DNA from: Caldalkalibacillus mannanilyticus JCM 10596
Lineage (GTDB): Bacteria > Bacillota > Bacilli > Caldalkalibacillales > JCM-10596
Length of the DNA: 64,000 bases
Assembly: GCF_000615945.1 (NCBI RefSeq)
Contig: NZ_BAMO01000013.1
Span: forward strand, 30,822-94,821
Direction: 5' to 3'
Of the stretch, positions 36,719 through 46,120 are shown in pieces; position 1 is the stretch's first letter; each line of letters begins with the position of its first letter. Below the pieces are notes generated by a model. It did no database searches. It saw nothing but the letters and a program-made list of their open reading frames with translations, and had not been told where the DNA came from. The position numbers and the translations under genes are program-made.

Positions 36719-37394
36719 GCTGTTGTCACTTTTACAATTAAGCGATTCCAATTTTCCATCAGGAGCATTTTCGCATTCCTTTGGCTTGGAAACCTATATT
36801 CAAGAACAGGTCATTTCAGATAAAAAAAGCTTTAGCAAAGCTCTATTTGTCTATATTCGCAAACAGCTTACCTTTGTTGATGGTCTTGCTTGCAGATTCG
36901 CCTTCGAGGCGCTTGAGCAACAAGAATTTGATCATTTTTTTAAGCTAGATCAACTAGTATATGCTTCAAGCCTTGCTGAAGAAACAAGACTTGGAAACCA
37001 AAGAATTGGGGAGCAGATGGCTAAGTTGTGTTACGAGCTATATCCATCATCTACTCTCCAAAAGTATTTGCAGCAGATTAAGGAAAAGAAAGCGTACGGA
37101 CATTCTGCTTTCGTATTTGCAGCAGTTGCCCATCACTTGCAAGTAACAAAAGAAACAGCTGTTCAAACATACATGTATACTGCTGTGTCCTCTTTAGTTC
37201 AAAATGCAGTCCGTGGTATTCCACTGGGACAGACAGATGGACAGAAGATTTTAGTAGAAATCCAGCCTCTAATCGTCAAGGCTGGATTAAGAATTTTCAC
37301 ATTGGTCGAAGAGGATTTAGGAGCGATAAGTCCTGGGCTAGAAATAGCACAAATGCGGCATGAGCGTTTACCCGTACGCTTGTTTATGTCATAA
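36711..37394 (+). CDS. ureF: Urease accessory protein UreF
   Basis: A 227-residue helical protein that couples UreG to UreD on apo-urease and gates GTP hydrolysis. Family features: [25 protein letters not shown] at the N-terminus, [22 protein letters not shown], and [23 protein letters not shown] near residues 163-184. Start at ATG 36711, overlapping ureE. The C-terminus ([13 protein letters not shown]) is the usual end and is needed for UreG binding. Confidence 0.95.
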   Translation: MTKLLSLLQLSDSNFPSGAFSHSFGLETYIQEQVISDKKSFSKALFVYIRKQLTFVDGLACRFAFEALEQQEFDHFFKLDQLVYASSLAEETRLGNQRIGEQMAKLCYELYPSSTLQKYLQQIKEKKAYGHSAFVFAAVAHHLQVTKETAVQTYMYTAVSSLVQNAVRGIPLGQTDGQKILVEIQPLIVKAGLRIFTLVEEDLGAISPGLEIAQMRHERLPVRLFMS

Positions 37395-37419
37395 AAACAA
37401 AACGAAGGAGAGGATATAT

Positions 37420-38034
37420 TTGGAACCAGTAAGAATTGGAGTTGGAGGTCCTGTTGGAGCAGGAAAAACCATGCTGGTGGAAAAGCTAACCCGTGCTTTA
37501 TACAATGAATTAAGCATGGCAGTCGTAACGAATGATATTTACACAAAGGAAGATGCTAAATTTCTAATGAAAAATGGTGTACTGCCAGAAGATCGAGTTG
37601 TTGGGGTCGAAACAGGTGGCTGTCCACATACAGCGATCCGCGAAGATGCATCGATGAATTTTGCTGCCATTGAGGAATTAATAGAAAAGCATCCAGATCT
37701 AGAATTGATCTTTGTTGAAAGTGGTGGTGACAATCTAGCAGCTACGTTCAGCCCGGAACTAGTTGATTTTTCTATTTATATTATTGATGTTGCACAGGGC
37801 GAAAAAATTCCTCGTAAAGGCGGACAGGGTATGATTAAATCTGATTTATTTGTTATTAATAAAACAGATTTAGCTCCGTATGTAGGGGCAAGCTTGGAAG
37901 TTATGGAACGAGATACGATTGCAGCACGAGGAAATAAGCCGTTTGTTTTTACAAATTTAAAGGATGGAACTGGTTTAGACATAGTTGTAGATTGGATTAA
38001 AAAACAAGCTCTTCTTATTGGACTGGAATCATGA
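37420..38034 (+). CDS. ureG: Urease accessory GTPase UreG
   Basis: A 204-residue SIMIBI-class GTPase driving nickel insertion into urease. P-loop [17 protein letters not shown], the metal-binding Cys-Pro-His motif in [15 protein letters not shown], and the guanine-specificity motif [12 protein letters not shown] are all present. Start is TTG 37420 with AAGGAGAGG 7 bases upstream; the open frame reaches further upstream into ureF but without a site. Its stop overlaps the ureD start (ATGA). Confidence 0.96.
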   Translation: MEPVRIGVGGPVGAGKTMLVEKLTRALYNELSMAVVTNDIYTKEDAKFLMKNGVLPEDRVVGVETGGCPHTAIREDASMNFAAIEELIEKHPDLELIFVESGGDNLAATFSPELVDFSIYIIDVAQGEKIPRKGGQGMIKSDLFVINKTDLAPYVGASLEVMERDTIAARGNKPFVFTNLKDGTGLDIVVDWIKKQALLIGLES

Positions 38035-38852
38035 GTTATACCGGATTACTAGAGCTGACAGCCCAAAAAAGGTTTCTACGAACAATCCTTTCTGACTGCT
38101 ATTATGAAGGGGCATTAAAGATCACACGTCCGGTTTACCTTGATTTGAATTCTCCGGTTGTTTACCTCATTCATGTAGGAGGAGGATATGTAGACGGGGA
38201 TCGCTATGAAATGAACATTTCTGTAGAAGAAGACGCAGAACTCGCAGTTACAACCCAATCACACACAAAAGTGTATAAGACACCGAATGAACCAGTTGTT
38301 CAAGTAACTAATATTACATTAGGGAAAAGAAGCGTTTTGGAATACATGCCTGATCCTTTAATTGCTTATGAACAGGCACGGTTTATTCAGGAAACAAGCG
38401 TCTATATTGATGAGGATGCTTGTTTCTTTTATAGTGACATTATCACTCCAGGCTGGGCGAAGGATGGAAGTGCCTTTCGCTATGACTGGATTCGTTCTAA
38501 GTTGAAGATCTATAACAAAAATAAGCTTATTTTGTTTGATCATTTAATGTTGGAGCCAGATGCCGAAATGAACGGGGTGCTGCAAATGGACGGCTATACC
38601 CATGTGGGAATGTTTCTAATCTTACATCATGCTGTAGATAAGGGTTTCATCGATCGCTTATATGAGCATTTGCAAGAAGATGACAAAAATTCTGAACGAT
38701 GCTTTGGAATGTCTGCTATCCCAGAGAATGGAGTAATAGTACGAATTCTTGCCCGGAGCACAGGTGTCATTGAGCAATTAATTACTTCAGCACATGCTTT
38801 TGCTAGAAAACTATTATTAAATAAGGAATATGTTAACTGGCGGAAATATTAA
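38031..38852 (+). CDS. ureD: Urease accessory protein UreD (UreH)
   Basis: A 273-residue scaffold protein that binds apo-urease and, with UreF and UreG, forms the activation complex and nickel tunnel. Conserved stretches: [54 protein letters not shown], and [22 protein letters not shown]. It ends the operon; the order ureABCEFGD is the common Bacillus-type arrangement. A short hairpin with a T-rich tail follows. Confidence 0.95.
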   Translation: MSYTGLLELTAQKRFLRTILSDCYYEGALKITRPVYLDLNSPVVYLIHVGGGYVDGDRYEMNISVEEDAELAVTTQSHTKVYKTPNEPVVQVTNITLGKRSVLEYMPDPLIAYEQARFIQETSVYIDEDACFFYSDIITPGWAKDGSAFRYDWIRSKLKIYNKNKLILFDHLMLEPDAEMNGVLQMDGYTHVGMFLILHHAVDKGFIDRLYEHLQEDDKNSERCFGMSAIPENGVIVRILARSTGVIEQLITSAHAFARKLLLNKEYVNWRKY

Positions 38853-38864
38853 TTTTGATTCATC

Positions 38865-38892
38865 GTCAATTTCTAAATTGGCTTTTTTTTTT
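38865..38892 (+). terminator. Terminator of the urease operon
   Basis: A 7-bp stem (GTCAATT / AATTGGC with a 4-base loop, one G-U pair) followed by ten T. It is AT-rich and made partly from the duplicated MATE gene start, so it may have arisen at the junction of the island. Confidence 0.6.
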
Positions 38893-38998
38893 GGCGATAT
38901 GTAGCGATAGGGATAGGTTTGTTCCATAGTTACCTCTAGTAAAAATATAATAATCAATGAATTATATCATTTTATATCAGCTTCCTTTATATACTTTA
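38873..38998. repeat. Direct repeat flanking the urease island, right copy
   Basis: Matches 31746-31860. On the minus strand it would encode MEQTYPYR, clearly related to the MATE start MEQTYTYR, but leads nowhere. It is a 5' fragment of the MATE gene with its leader. Confidence 0.85.
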
Positions 38999-39050
38999 CT
39001 AACGGTAACTAAACTTGTATGGGAAAACCTTACAAAAAGGAGTGAGTCAT

Positions 39051-39881
39051 TTGCTACATATCGTTGCCTGTATCAAGCAGGTTCCTGACACCAAGGTGAT
39101 TAAAATGAATCCCAAAACAAACACAATGGATCGAGCAAGTGCCCCAGCTATTCTAAATCCCTATGACGCTCATGCAGTGGAGGAGGCAGTGCGCTTAAAG
39201 CACAGATATGGAGGGAGCGTTTCCGTTTTAACAATGGGTCCACCCCCAGCCGTTAAAGCCATTCGGAAATGCATTGAGATTGGTGCTGATGAAGGGTATA
39301 TGATTTCAGATCGAGCGTTTGCTGGAGCGGACACTTTAGCGACAAGTTATGCTCTGACCAAGGCATTAGAAAAAATACAAAAGATAAGACCCATTGATCT
39401 TATCATTTGTGGAAAGATGACCATTGACGGTGATACAGGACAAGTTGGACCTGGGATTGCTAGACGCTTAGATATTCCTCCCTTAACCAATGTCAATCAG
39501 GTTGTGGAAATCGATCAGGAAAAGAAAGTGGCCATTGTTCATAGAAAACTAGAGGACGGTTATGAGGTCATCCAATCTAGCCTCCCTTGCTTATTTTCAG
39601 TCGAAAAGGAAATTAATGAGGTTCCTTATTCTTCCCTATCTAATATGATCAAAGCCGCTCGTTATCAACCGCATATATGGGCGGTTAGTGATTTGGGAGA
39701 GGTCGATCGTACTCAGCTAGGACTAAAAGGTTCACCTACTATTGTCTCGAAGGTATGGGCTCCTCCAAAGCCAGAGGGAGGACAAATCGTACAAGGTACA
39801 ACACAAGAACAGATACAAAAAATAGTAGAACTAGTACTAGAGAAAAAAGAATTATTTGAGTCAAGGGGGGCAAAAGGATGA
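39051..39881 (+). CDS. fixA: Electron transfer flavoprotein beta subunit (FixA-like)
   Basis: A 276-residue EtfB-type subunit. CIKQVPDTKVIKMNPKTNTMDRASAPAILNPYDAHAVEEA is the family signature with the AMP/FAD-binding loop, and ICGKMTIDGDTGQVGPGIARRLDIP holds the ETF-beta motif. Start is TTG 39051 with AAGGAGTGAG 5-8 bases upstream. With EtfA, the FixC-like reductase and FixX it forms a FixABCX set. In such systems electrons from NADH can be split between quinone and ferredoxin, but whether this one bifurcates cannot be told from sequence. Confidence 0.93.
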   Translation: MLHIVACIKQVPDTKVIKMNPKTNTMDRASAPAILNPYDAHAVEEAVRLKHRYGGSVSVLTMGPPPAVKAIRKCIEIGADEGYMISDRAFAGADTLATSYALTKALEKIQKIRPIDLIICGKMTIDGDTGQVGPGIARRLDIPPLTNVNQVVEIDQEKKVAIVHRKLEDGYEVIQSSLPCLFSVEKEINEVPYSSLSNMIKAARYQPHIWAVSDLGEVDRTQLGLKGSPTIVSKVWAPPKPEGGQIVQGTTQEQIQKIVELVLEKKELFESRGAKG

Positions 39882-40891
39882 GCTTTGAAGATTACAGGGG
39901 AATATGGGTTTTTATCGAGATTAAAAATGAAAAGATTGCTCCCGTATCGCTTGAGCTTTTAGGAGCTGGCAGGGCTTTAGCTGACAAAAGAAACAGTTCG
40001 TTAGCAGGAATTGTGATTGGTGAAAATATCACCTCCTATTGTCCAACTTTATTTGAGTATGGGGCAGATCGGGTTTATGTCTATGATCATACGATCTATA
40101 GTGACTATCGTACAGAATCTTATATGAAGGCTCTTCTTCATTGTAGTCAGAAATATAAACCAGAAGTCATTCTCTATGGGGCGACTTCAACAGGAAAGGA
40201 CTTAGCCAGTGCCGTAGCGACCGATCTTCCAACGGGATTAACCGCAGATACGACTATTCTTGATATTGAGGAGGATACGGGCTTGCTCTTAGCCAGTCGT
40301 CCTGCATTCGGAGGGAACATTATGGCAACGATTCTTTGTAAGAAGTATCGTCCTCAAATGGCGACGGTTCGTCCGAAGGTCATGAAAGCTTTACCACCAG
40401 AGAAAGGAAGACAGGGAGAAATCATCGAAGAGTCGATTGAGCTTAAAGAAGAAGAAATTCGAACAAAAGTATTGAAGGTCGTTCAAGAAATGAAAAAAAA
40501 TGCAGGAATCGATGAAGCAGATATTATTGTGGCAGGTGGAAAAGGGCTAGTGAATAAAGAAGGTTTCCAACTCATTCATTTATTGGCTCAAGCTCTTGGA
40601 GGCGCAGTGGGAGCCAGTCGGGATGTGGTGGAGGCAGGATGGATTGATCATCATCATCAGGTGGGACAGACTGGATTGACAGTAACTCCTAAAATATATT
40701 TTGCAATAGGAATTTCTGGAGCTATTCAACATATCGTTGGGATGCAAAACTCCTCTCTGATTATAGCGATCAATAAAGAGCCAGATGCTCCTATCTTTCA
40801 ATCTAGTCATTATGGGATTGTGGGGGATGCCTTTGAAATTGTTCCCATGCTGATCGAAGCATTTAGTGAGGAGGTGGCACAGCATGTCTGA
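39878..40891 (+). CDS. fixB: Electron transfer flavoprotein alpha subunit (FixB-like)
   Basis: A 337-residue EtfA-type subunit. The C-terminal FAD domain shows VVEAGWIDHHHQVGQTGLTVTPKIYFAIGISGAIQHIVGMQNSSLIIAINK, the classic ETF-alpha signature, and the N-terminal domain runs from WVFIEIKNEKIAPVS to about residue 190. Its start overlaps the fixA stop by 4 bases, and its stop overlaps the fixC start by 8 bases, a tightly coupled operon. Confidence 0.93.
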   Translation: MSFEDYRGIWVFIEIKNEKIAPVSLELLGAGRALADKRNSSLAGIVIGENITSYCPTLFEYGADRVYVYDHTIYSDYRTESYMKALLHCSQKYKPEVILYGATSTGKDLASAVATDLPTGLTADTTILDIEEDTGLLLASRPAFGGNIMATILCKKYRPQMATVRPKVMKALPPEKGRQGEIIEESIELKEEEIRTKVLKVVQEMKKNAGIDEADIIVAGGKGLVNKEGFQLIHLLAQALGGAVGASRDVVEAGWIDHHHQVGQTGLTVTPKIYFAIGISGAIQHIVGMQNSSLIIAINKEPDAPIFQSSHYGIVGDAFEIVPMLIEAFSEEVAQHV

Positions 40892-42178
40892 AAAATTTGA
40901 TTGTATTGTTGTGGGAGCAGGTCCAGCGGGAATTGCCTGTGCGTATGAGGTAGCAAAGGGTGGAGGTAAGGTACTCTTGATTGAAAGAGGAGAATACCCA
41001 GGCTCCAAAAATGTGATGGGTGGTGTTTTGTACAGAAAAATGATGGAGGATATTATTCCTGGCTTTTATAAGGATGCCCCACTTGAACGTCCAATCGCTG
41101 AACAGCGATTTATGATGGTAGACAAAGAGTCAGCTCTGACCTTTGGTTATAAGGGGCTGGAGTGGATGCAGGAGCCCTATAACAACTTTACTGTATTAAG
41201 AGCCAAGTTTGATCAATGGTTTGCAGCCAAGGCAGTAGAACAAGGAGCTTTATTGATCAATGAAACGGTCGTCTTAGAATGTATTGTAGAGGATGGCAAG
41301 GTGATCGGTGTGAAAACAGATCGACCAGATGGAGAGGTCTATGCCGATGTCGTTGTATTAGCTGACGGAGTCAACTCATTATTAGCCAAATCCTTAGGCT
41401 TTCACAAGGAATTTAAGCCCGATGAAGTGGCTTTAGCTACAATGGAAATTCTTAAATTAGATCGAAAAATCATCGAAGACCGCTTTAATTTAGAAGGGGA
41501 TCAAGGCTGTACAATCGAGATTTTTGGTGATGCAACCAAAGGAATCTTAGGAACTGGCTTTTTGTATACCAATAAAGACTCACTAAGTATTGGGGTAGGG
41601 ACGTTACTTTCAGGACTTATCAAGCATAAGATAAAACCGTATGAATTATTAGAATATGTTAAAAACCATCCGATGATAAGACCTTATATTCAAGGCAGTG
41701 AGCCGCAAGAGTATCTTGCTCACCTGATTCCTGAAGGAGGGTATCATTCCATGCCGAAGGTTGTCGGGCATGGAGTCATCGTAGTTGGAGATGCGGCACA
41801 ATTGGTGAATGCATTCATCGAGAAGGGTCTAACCTTGCCATGACTTCAGGTCGTTTTGCTGCTGAAACAGTGTTATTGGCAAAAGAAGCGGAGGATTTTT
41901 CAGAGAATATGCTAGATTCATACCGCTCAAAGCTGATGAATAGCTTTGTTGGTCAGGATATGAAAAAGTATAAGGATGCGACGCACCATTTCGATAAATT
42001 TCCTCAGTATTTTGATCAATATATTCCGATGGTTAATAAAGCGGCTAGTCAGATGTTCACAGTAGATGGATCATCCAAGTGGGAAAAACAGAAGAAGATC
42101 TGGAAGGGTATAGGAGGAGCGAGAGAGAAAATCAGATTCGCGAAGGATATGTATCGAGCATGGAGGGTGATGAAATAA
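40884..42178 (+). pseudogene. fixC: FixC-like ETF-quinone oxidoreductase, one frameshift
   Basis: FAD-dependent membrane-associated reductase passing electrons from the FixAB flavoprotein to quinone. The FAD-binding VVGAGPAGIACAYEVAKGG begins at residue 9, then GSKNVMGGVLY and VVLADGVNSLLAKSLG. In IEKGLTLP the frame breaks at about 41828; one extra T restores EKGSNLAMTSGRFAAETVLLAKE, the conserved C-terminal FAD region, and the frame continues to 42178. Repaired length is about 431 residues, normal. Since fixABX are intact, an error in the sequence is the likelier cause. Start at ATG 40884 behind GAGGAGG. Confidence 0.85.
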
Positions 42179-42471
42179 TGAGCCAGAGTAAATGTCAATC
42201 GATAGAAGAAAAGCAGTATCTTCTTCGATTTAATGCGGACACGAAATCCCATCTTCACGTACTTGACACAGAAGTTTGCATGAGTTCATGCCCTGACAAA
42301 ATCTGTACGATCTTTTGTCCAGCAGAGGTCTATAAGTGGGAAGAGATACGCATGCACGTAGGATATGAAGGATGTCATGAATGTGGGAGCTGTAGAATTG
42401 GTTGTCCACATGAAAACATCAAATGGGAATATCCCAAGGGAGGGCATGGGATTGTCTTTAGGCTGGGGTGA
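42178..42471 (+). CDS. fixX: Ferredoxin-like protein FixX
   Basis: A 97-residue ferredoxin-like partner of FixC. Eight cysteines are visible: CMSSCPDKICTIFCPAEVY in the middle and CHECGSCRIGCPHENI near the end. The second group, CxxCxxCxxxCP, is a complete 4Fe-4S cluster motif; the first is degenerate, as is usual in FixX. The start overlaps the fixC stop by one base behind GGAGGGTGA. It is the last of fixABCX. Confidence 0.93.
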   Translation: MSQSKCQSIEEKQYLLRFNADTKSHLHVLDTEVCMSSCPDKICTIFCPAEVYKWEEIRMHVGYEGCHECGSCRIGCPHENIKWEYPKGGHGIVFRLG

Positions 42472-42476
42472 GTAAG

Positions 42477-42635
42477 GTGTTTAAAATTGGAGATCGAGTC
42501 ATTTACACTGGAGATGGTGCGCGAGGCATTATCTTAGAAATCCAAGAAAATCGTTACCATGTGATGTGGGAGGATTACTTTGTTAGCTGGGAGAATGTCG
42601 AAAGTTTAATCAGGGATGTTACCGAAAGGAAGTAA
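42477..42635 (+). CDS. Small 52-residue protein after fixX
   Basis: A 52-residue protein reading MFKIGDRVIYTGDGARGII then a short beta-rich stretch (YHVMWEDYFVSWENVESLI). The opening KIGDRVIYTGDGARGII has the look of a small SH3-like or KOW/Tudor beta-barrel. Start is GTG 42477, 5 bases after GGGGTGAG, and only 5 bases from the fixX stop, so it is co-translated with the fix operon. Too short for most gene finders. Function unknown. Confidence 0.6.
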   Translation: MFKIGDRVIYTGDGARGIILEIQENRYHVMWEDYFVSWENVESLIRDVTERK

Positions 42636-42702
42636 TGTAGTTGGAAAAGAAAAAAAGGGCGAGGGCAAAGTAAAAAGATAGAGCAAGAAGGAAGTGGTCA
42701 GC

Positions 42703-43401
42703 TTAGCTTTTTTGACCACTTTCTCCTTCTCTTCTCAGAGTTTCATCCCCTGTCATACCAGCTAGACGCTTTTCAAATGCTTCCTTCCAATTGCTTGAGA
42801 GAGCTTCTACAGCAAGGATCTTCTTTATTCCTTCTGTGTTTTCTTTCTCAATATGTCTAATCTGATTGGCATAAGCCACAGATATTTGCTGTGAATCAGA
42901 TTGCAATCGAGTGATGGTGCTTGAAGAGGATACATATCCTTCTTCTAGTACTCTAAAATAGTAGCCCGTGAAGCCTGTTTCTTCAAACGCTAAGGGTAAG
43001 CTTTTATTATTGTATCTTGCTGATAATTTATAACAGGGCTGTCTTGGCTGAGAAATTTGGACAACGGCTTCTCCTAATTGAAAGACGTCCCCAATACAAA
43101 CATCCTTTTCTGCCACGCCCAATAAGGTTAGATTTTCGCCAAAAGCTCCGAGTTGTAGCTTCTCTTGTAGGTACTCACTCCAATACTCATAATGCTCATA
43201 AGGGTAGACACAGACGGCTTTGTCGGGTCCGCCATGATGGACGAGATCTGCCTGACCATCTCCTTCGAAGCCTACTCGAGTCAAGAAAACTTTCTCAGTG
43301 GGAATCGGTTTTTTCTGTATTCCTGATTGGATTTCCTTCTTACCAAAGCTCATCGTTTGTGGCATACCGGTGTTAATAGAAATAATCTTAATCTGCTTCA
43401 A
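42703..43401 (-). CDS. MOSC-domain protein (YiiM-like)
   Basis: A 232-residue MOSC protein of the YiiM group, related to molybdenum-cofactor sulfurase C-terminal domains. The domain core shows GFEGDGQADLVHHGGPDKAVCVYPYEHYEYW, GAFGENLTL, IGDVFQLGEAVVQISQPRQPCYKLSARY (with the conserved Cys that would carry sulfide or bind Moco) and TGYYFRVLEEGYV. A three-helix C-terminal region follows (about residues 170-232). YiiM-like proteins reduce N-hydroxylated bases such as 6-hydroxylaminopurine using Moco. Start is TTG 43401 behind GGGAGAG. Confidence 0.88.
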   Translation of the reverse strand: MKQIKIISINTGMPQTMSFGKKEIQSGIQKKPIPTEKVFLTRVGFEGDGQADLVHHGGPDKAVCVYPYEHYEYWSEYLQEKLQLGAFGENLTLLGVAEKDVCIGDVFQLGEAVVQISQPRQPCYKLSARYNNKSLPLAFEETGFTGYYFRVLEEGYVSSSSTITRLQSDSQQISVAYANQIRHIEKENTEGIKKILAVEALSSNWKEAFEKRLAGMTGDETLRREGESGQKS

Positions 43402-43491
43402 TCTTTCACTCTCCCAAATCCAGATTTTATATAAATTAGAGTATATAGGAGAGTTCTCTTTTGATCAATCCAAAAGTGAAGGAGGGAAGAA

Positions 43492-43935
43492 ATGTCTTAT
43501 CAATCTTTGCCTATATCAGAAGATACCAAAAGACTGCTAGACATGTTACGAGAAAAGAAAGCAGAACTAGATAAGTATAAGAAGGTAAAAGGATTTTGGT
43601 TGGGTGTTACTGTTGGAATGGGCTTTCTCTCACTTTATGTTTTTTATTATTATATTCTTCTTCCATTACCCTCTAATTCGATCTTGATTTTCAAGAAGAT
43701 TACAGAGCATTCCTTAGGGATTTCTTTACTCATTGGGGTTTTATCCTCCCACTTCCTTTCTAAATACTATACAGATAAGCATCAAAAGGCAAAAAAGAAA
43801 TATGACGACCTCAGATATGAAGCTATCGACCGTTTTTCGGGAAATTGGCTGAAATCCAAAGAAGCCAAGATTATTGATACCATCTCCGCAGAAATGAAAA
43901 AAAAATATGGGATTAATCTAACTAGTAAAACATAA
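43492..43935 (+). CDS. DUF2663-like membrane protein (YpbF type)
   Basis: A 147-residue protein with two transmembrane segments (about residues 35-58 and 75-93), a helical N-terminal cytoplasmic part (EDTKRLLDMLREKKAELDKYKKVKGF) and a charged C-terminal tail. Size and layout match the DUF2663 (YpbF) family of Bacillales, a group of unknown function. Start at ATG 43492 behind GGAGGGAAG. It is divergent from the MOSC gene. Confidence 0.6.
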   Translation: MSYQSLPISEDTKRLLDMLREKKAELDKYKKVKGFWLGVTVGMGFLSLYVFYYYILLPLPSNSILIFKKITEHSLGISLLIGVLSSHFLSKYYTDKHQKAKKKYDDLRYEAIDRFSGNWLKSKEAKIIDTISAEMKKKYGINLTSKT

Positions 43936-43956
43936 AAGTTCATAAAAATGTTGGTG

Positions 43957-43985
43957 TTGAAGAAGTGTCCTAATTAAGATAAAAT
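43957..43985 (+). promoter_or_regulatory. Sigma-A promoter for udk
   Basis: TTGAAG (43957-43962), 17 bases, TAAAAT (43980-43985), about 50 bases before the udk start. Confidence 0.55.
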
Positions 43986-44036
43986 ATTCGTGGTGCTTAC
44001 GCAAACAAGATCAAAGCAGTGAAAGGACACTTATTA

Positions 44037-44621
44037 ATGAAAAAACCACTTATCATTGGAGTTGCTGGTGGAAGCGGCTCAGGAAAGACAACAGTTGCTA
44101 GGAAATTATACGAGGAATTTGCCGATTCTGTAGTCATGATTGAGCAGGACGCCTACTATAAGGATCAGACTCATTTATCATTTGAACAAAGAACGAAGAC
44201 CAACTATGATCATCCACTTGCCTTTGATCATGATTTATTAATTGAACACCTCCAACAGTTACTCACCTACAAGCCCATTGAGAAGCCTGTGTATGACTAT
44301 GCTCTACATACACGTTCTGCTGAAACCATTCATTTAGAACCCAAGGAAGTTATTATTCTAGAAGGAATATTAATCCTTGAAGACCAGCGTCTGAGAGAGC
44401 TAATGGATATTAAAATATTTGTAGATACGGACGCAGATGTTCGAATCCTGCGAAGATTAGAAAGAGATATGAAAGAGCGGGGAAGAAGCTTGGAGTCTGT
44501 TATTGATCAATACTTAAGTGTGGTACGCCAGATGCATTTACAATTTGTAGAACCAAGTAAAAGGTATGCAGATCTCATCTTGCCCGAAGGTGGTCATAAC
44601 CAAGTGCAATTAGCCTGCTGA
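44037..44621 (+). CDS. udk: Uridine kinase
   Basis: A 194-residue P-loop kinase of the uridine/cytidine kinase family, salvaging pyrimidine nucleosides to UMP and CMP. Walker A is [17 protein letters not shown] (from residue 8), the substrate region [27 protein letters not shown] follows, and YDYALHTRS and [38 protein letters not shown] complete the family pattern. ATG 44037 is preferred; GTG 44019 is in frame but has no good site. Slightly shorter than typical Udk (about 210 residues). Confidence 0.92.
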   Translation: MKKPLIIGVAGGSGSGKTTVARKLYEEFADSVVMIEQDAYYKDQTHLSFEQRTKTNYDHPLAFDHDLLIEHLQQLLTYKPIEKPVYDYALHTRSAETIHLEPKEVIILEGILILEDQRLRELMDIKIFVDTDADVRILRRLERDMKERGRSLESVIDQYLSVVRQMHLQFVEPSKRYADLILPEGGHNQVQLAC

Positions 44622-44700
44622 TGAATCATATCAGAACCAACCTAAGCACAGAAGAATAGGGACAGAAGAGTAAGATTAGTATATGGGTACAAGAAAAGAA

Positions 44701-44735
44701 GGGATGTCACTCGAATGACATTCCTTTTTATTTTT
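44701..44735 (+). terminator. udk terminator
   Basis: GGGATGTCA and TGACATTCC (44701-44709, 44716-44724, one G-U pair) with a 6-base loop and T-rich tail. Confidence 0.75.
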
Positions 44736-44782
44736 ACATATAGTAAAAAGAGATAAATCCATTTTTGGGAGGAAAATCATCG

Positions 44783-45835
44783 ATGAAAAAAAGAATTGGA
44801 ATTTTATTAGATTATCCTACTTACCGCAAAATTCCAACAAAAAAAAGCTCGTATGAAAAGATTCAATATTATCATTCTGCTGCAAAAAAGCATGATCTCA
44901 TTCCCCTCTTTATGACTCCTTCCTTAATAAATCCAAAGAAAATGACATGCACAGGGTATGAAAAGCAGCGAAAGAAATATTCGCAAGTGGTTCGTTCTAT
45001 TCCTAAGGTTATACACAACCGTGCTATGCCTGGTAAAAAGGGTAAGAGAATCCTAAAAAAAATCGAAGCAAGTACTTCGATCTACAATCGATATACTCGA
45101 TATACCAAGCTCTATATACATCGTATCCTCAACCAATATCGCTCCCTACAGAAGCACTTGCCCGCTACAGAAACCTTCAATAAAAGCCATTTGTCTCAGA
45201 TGATGAAAAAGCATAAAACCTTATTTATTAAGCCCATAAGCAATAGTGTAGGAAATGGAATTATCAAAATCAGCCGAATAAAACCTGAGAAATGGAAAAT
45301 GCAGACGAATAAAGGGGTGAGATATGTTGCTAAGGATCAAGTATATCAGCAAATAAAGCTTTCTCAAAAGAAGTCGTCTTATTTGGTTCAAGAAGGTATA
45401 GCCTTAGCTACGTATCGAGGAAATCCGTATGATCTTCGAGTATCTGTGCAAAAGAATGGGAAAGGAGAGTGGCAGATAACGGGAATCATTGGGAAAGTGG
45501 CAGGAAGAGGAAAGCATGTCACCAATGTAGCCAAGGGTGGGAAAGTAGTAAGGTGCGAACGTCTTTTTGCTCATTCTGGATTTGATGAGCAAAAAATAAG
45601 AAAAGAAGTGGAACATCTGGCTTTAGAGGTAGCGAAGACCCTAGATAAGAAGCTAACAAATCTTGCTGATCTGGGACTGGATATAGGGGTAACCCCAGAT
45701 GGAGATATGTTTTTCATTGAGATGAATGGAAGAGACCAGAGATATAGCTTTAGGAATGGGAGAATGTTAGAAGCGTGGTCTAAAACATATGAAAACCCCA
45801 TTGATTATGGGCATTATTTATTATGCCAACAGTAA
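44783..45835 (+). CDS. YheC/YheD-family ATP-grasp protein
   Basis: A 350-residue protein of the YheC/YheD family (PF14398), ATP-grasp enzymes associated with the endospore coat. RIGILLDYPTYRKIPTKKSSYEKIQYYHSAAKKH starts it, VIHNRAMPGKKGKRILKK marks the family core, and TLFIKPISNSVGNGIIKISR, VQEGIALATYRGNPYDLRVSVQKNGKG and ADLGLDIGVTPDGDMFFIEMNGRD are the ATP-grasp elements with the metal-binding Glu and Asn. The substrate is unknown. Start at ATG 44783 behind GGGAGGA. It fits the spore genes nearby. Confidence 0.85.
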   Translation: MKKRIGILLDYPTYRKIPTKKSSYEKIQYYHSAAKKHDLIPLFMTPSLINPKKMTCTGYEKQRKKYSQVVRSIPKVIHNRAMPGKKGKRILKKIEASTSIYNRYTRYTKLYIHRILNQYRSLQKHLPATETFNKSHLSQMMKKHKTLFIKPISNSVGNGIIKISRIKPEKWKMQTNKGVRYVAKDQVYQQIKLSQKKSSYLVQEGIALATYRGNPYDLRVSVQKNGKGEWQITGIIGKVAGRGKHVTNVAKGGKVVRCERLFAHSGFDEQKIRKEVEHLALEVAKTLDKKLTNLADLGLDIGVTPDGDMFFIEMNGRDQRYSFRNGRMLEAWSKTYENPIDYGHYLLCQQ

Positions 45836-45847
45836 TCCAAAAGTAAT

Positions 45848-45890
45848 GAAAAGAGCTTAGCCCGAATTGTGGCTAAGCTCTTTTCAAAAA
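45848..45890. terminator. Strong bidirectional terminator
   Basis: Perfect 15-bp stem GAAAAGAGCTTAGCC / GGCTAAGCTCTTTTC (45848-45862, 45871-45885) between the convergent yheC/D and coat genes. Confidence 0.9.
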
Positions 45891-45913
45891 AGATGGTAAT
45901 GAGTGAAAGAAAG

Positions 45914-46120
45914 TTAGTAAACCCTTGAAGGTGGACAAAACGTATGAATGTTTCTCACAGTGGCTACATCTCTTCTCACGTGAGGAAAATAGTGTTTGTG
46001 GTTATAGACATAGTTGTGGCGTACGATTGTTTGAGAAGGGTGGATGTGCGGAACGACTCGTGGGCAGCACACATCTTTGACAATCGTTCTAGTTGGATGT
46101 ACAACGGGGCGACAATACAT
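45914..46120 (-). CDS. cotD: CotD-like spore coat protein
   Basis: A 68-residue His- and Cys-rich protein. The stretch CRPVVHPTRTIVKDVCCPRVVPHIHPSQTIVRHNYVYNHKHYFPH is the CotD family pattern; CotD is an inner-coat protein of Bacillus spores. ATG 46120 has AAGGAGTG upstream at a proper distance; the longer frame would add seven residues without support. The gene would be expressed late in the mother cell. It is convergent with the yheC/D gene, also coat-linked. Confidence 0.8.
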   Translation of the reverse strand: MYCRPVVHPTRTIVKDVCCPRVVPHIHPSQTIVRHNYVYNHKHYFPHVRRDVATVRNIHTFCPPSRVY

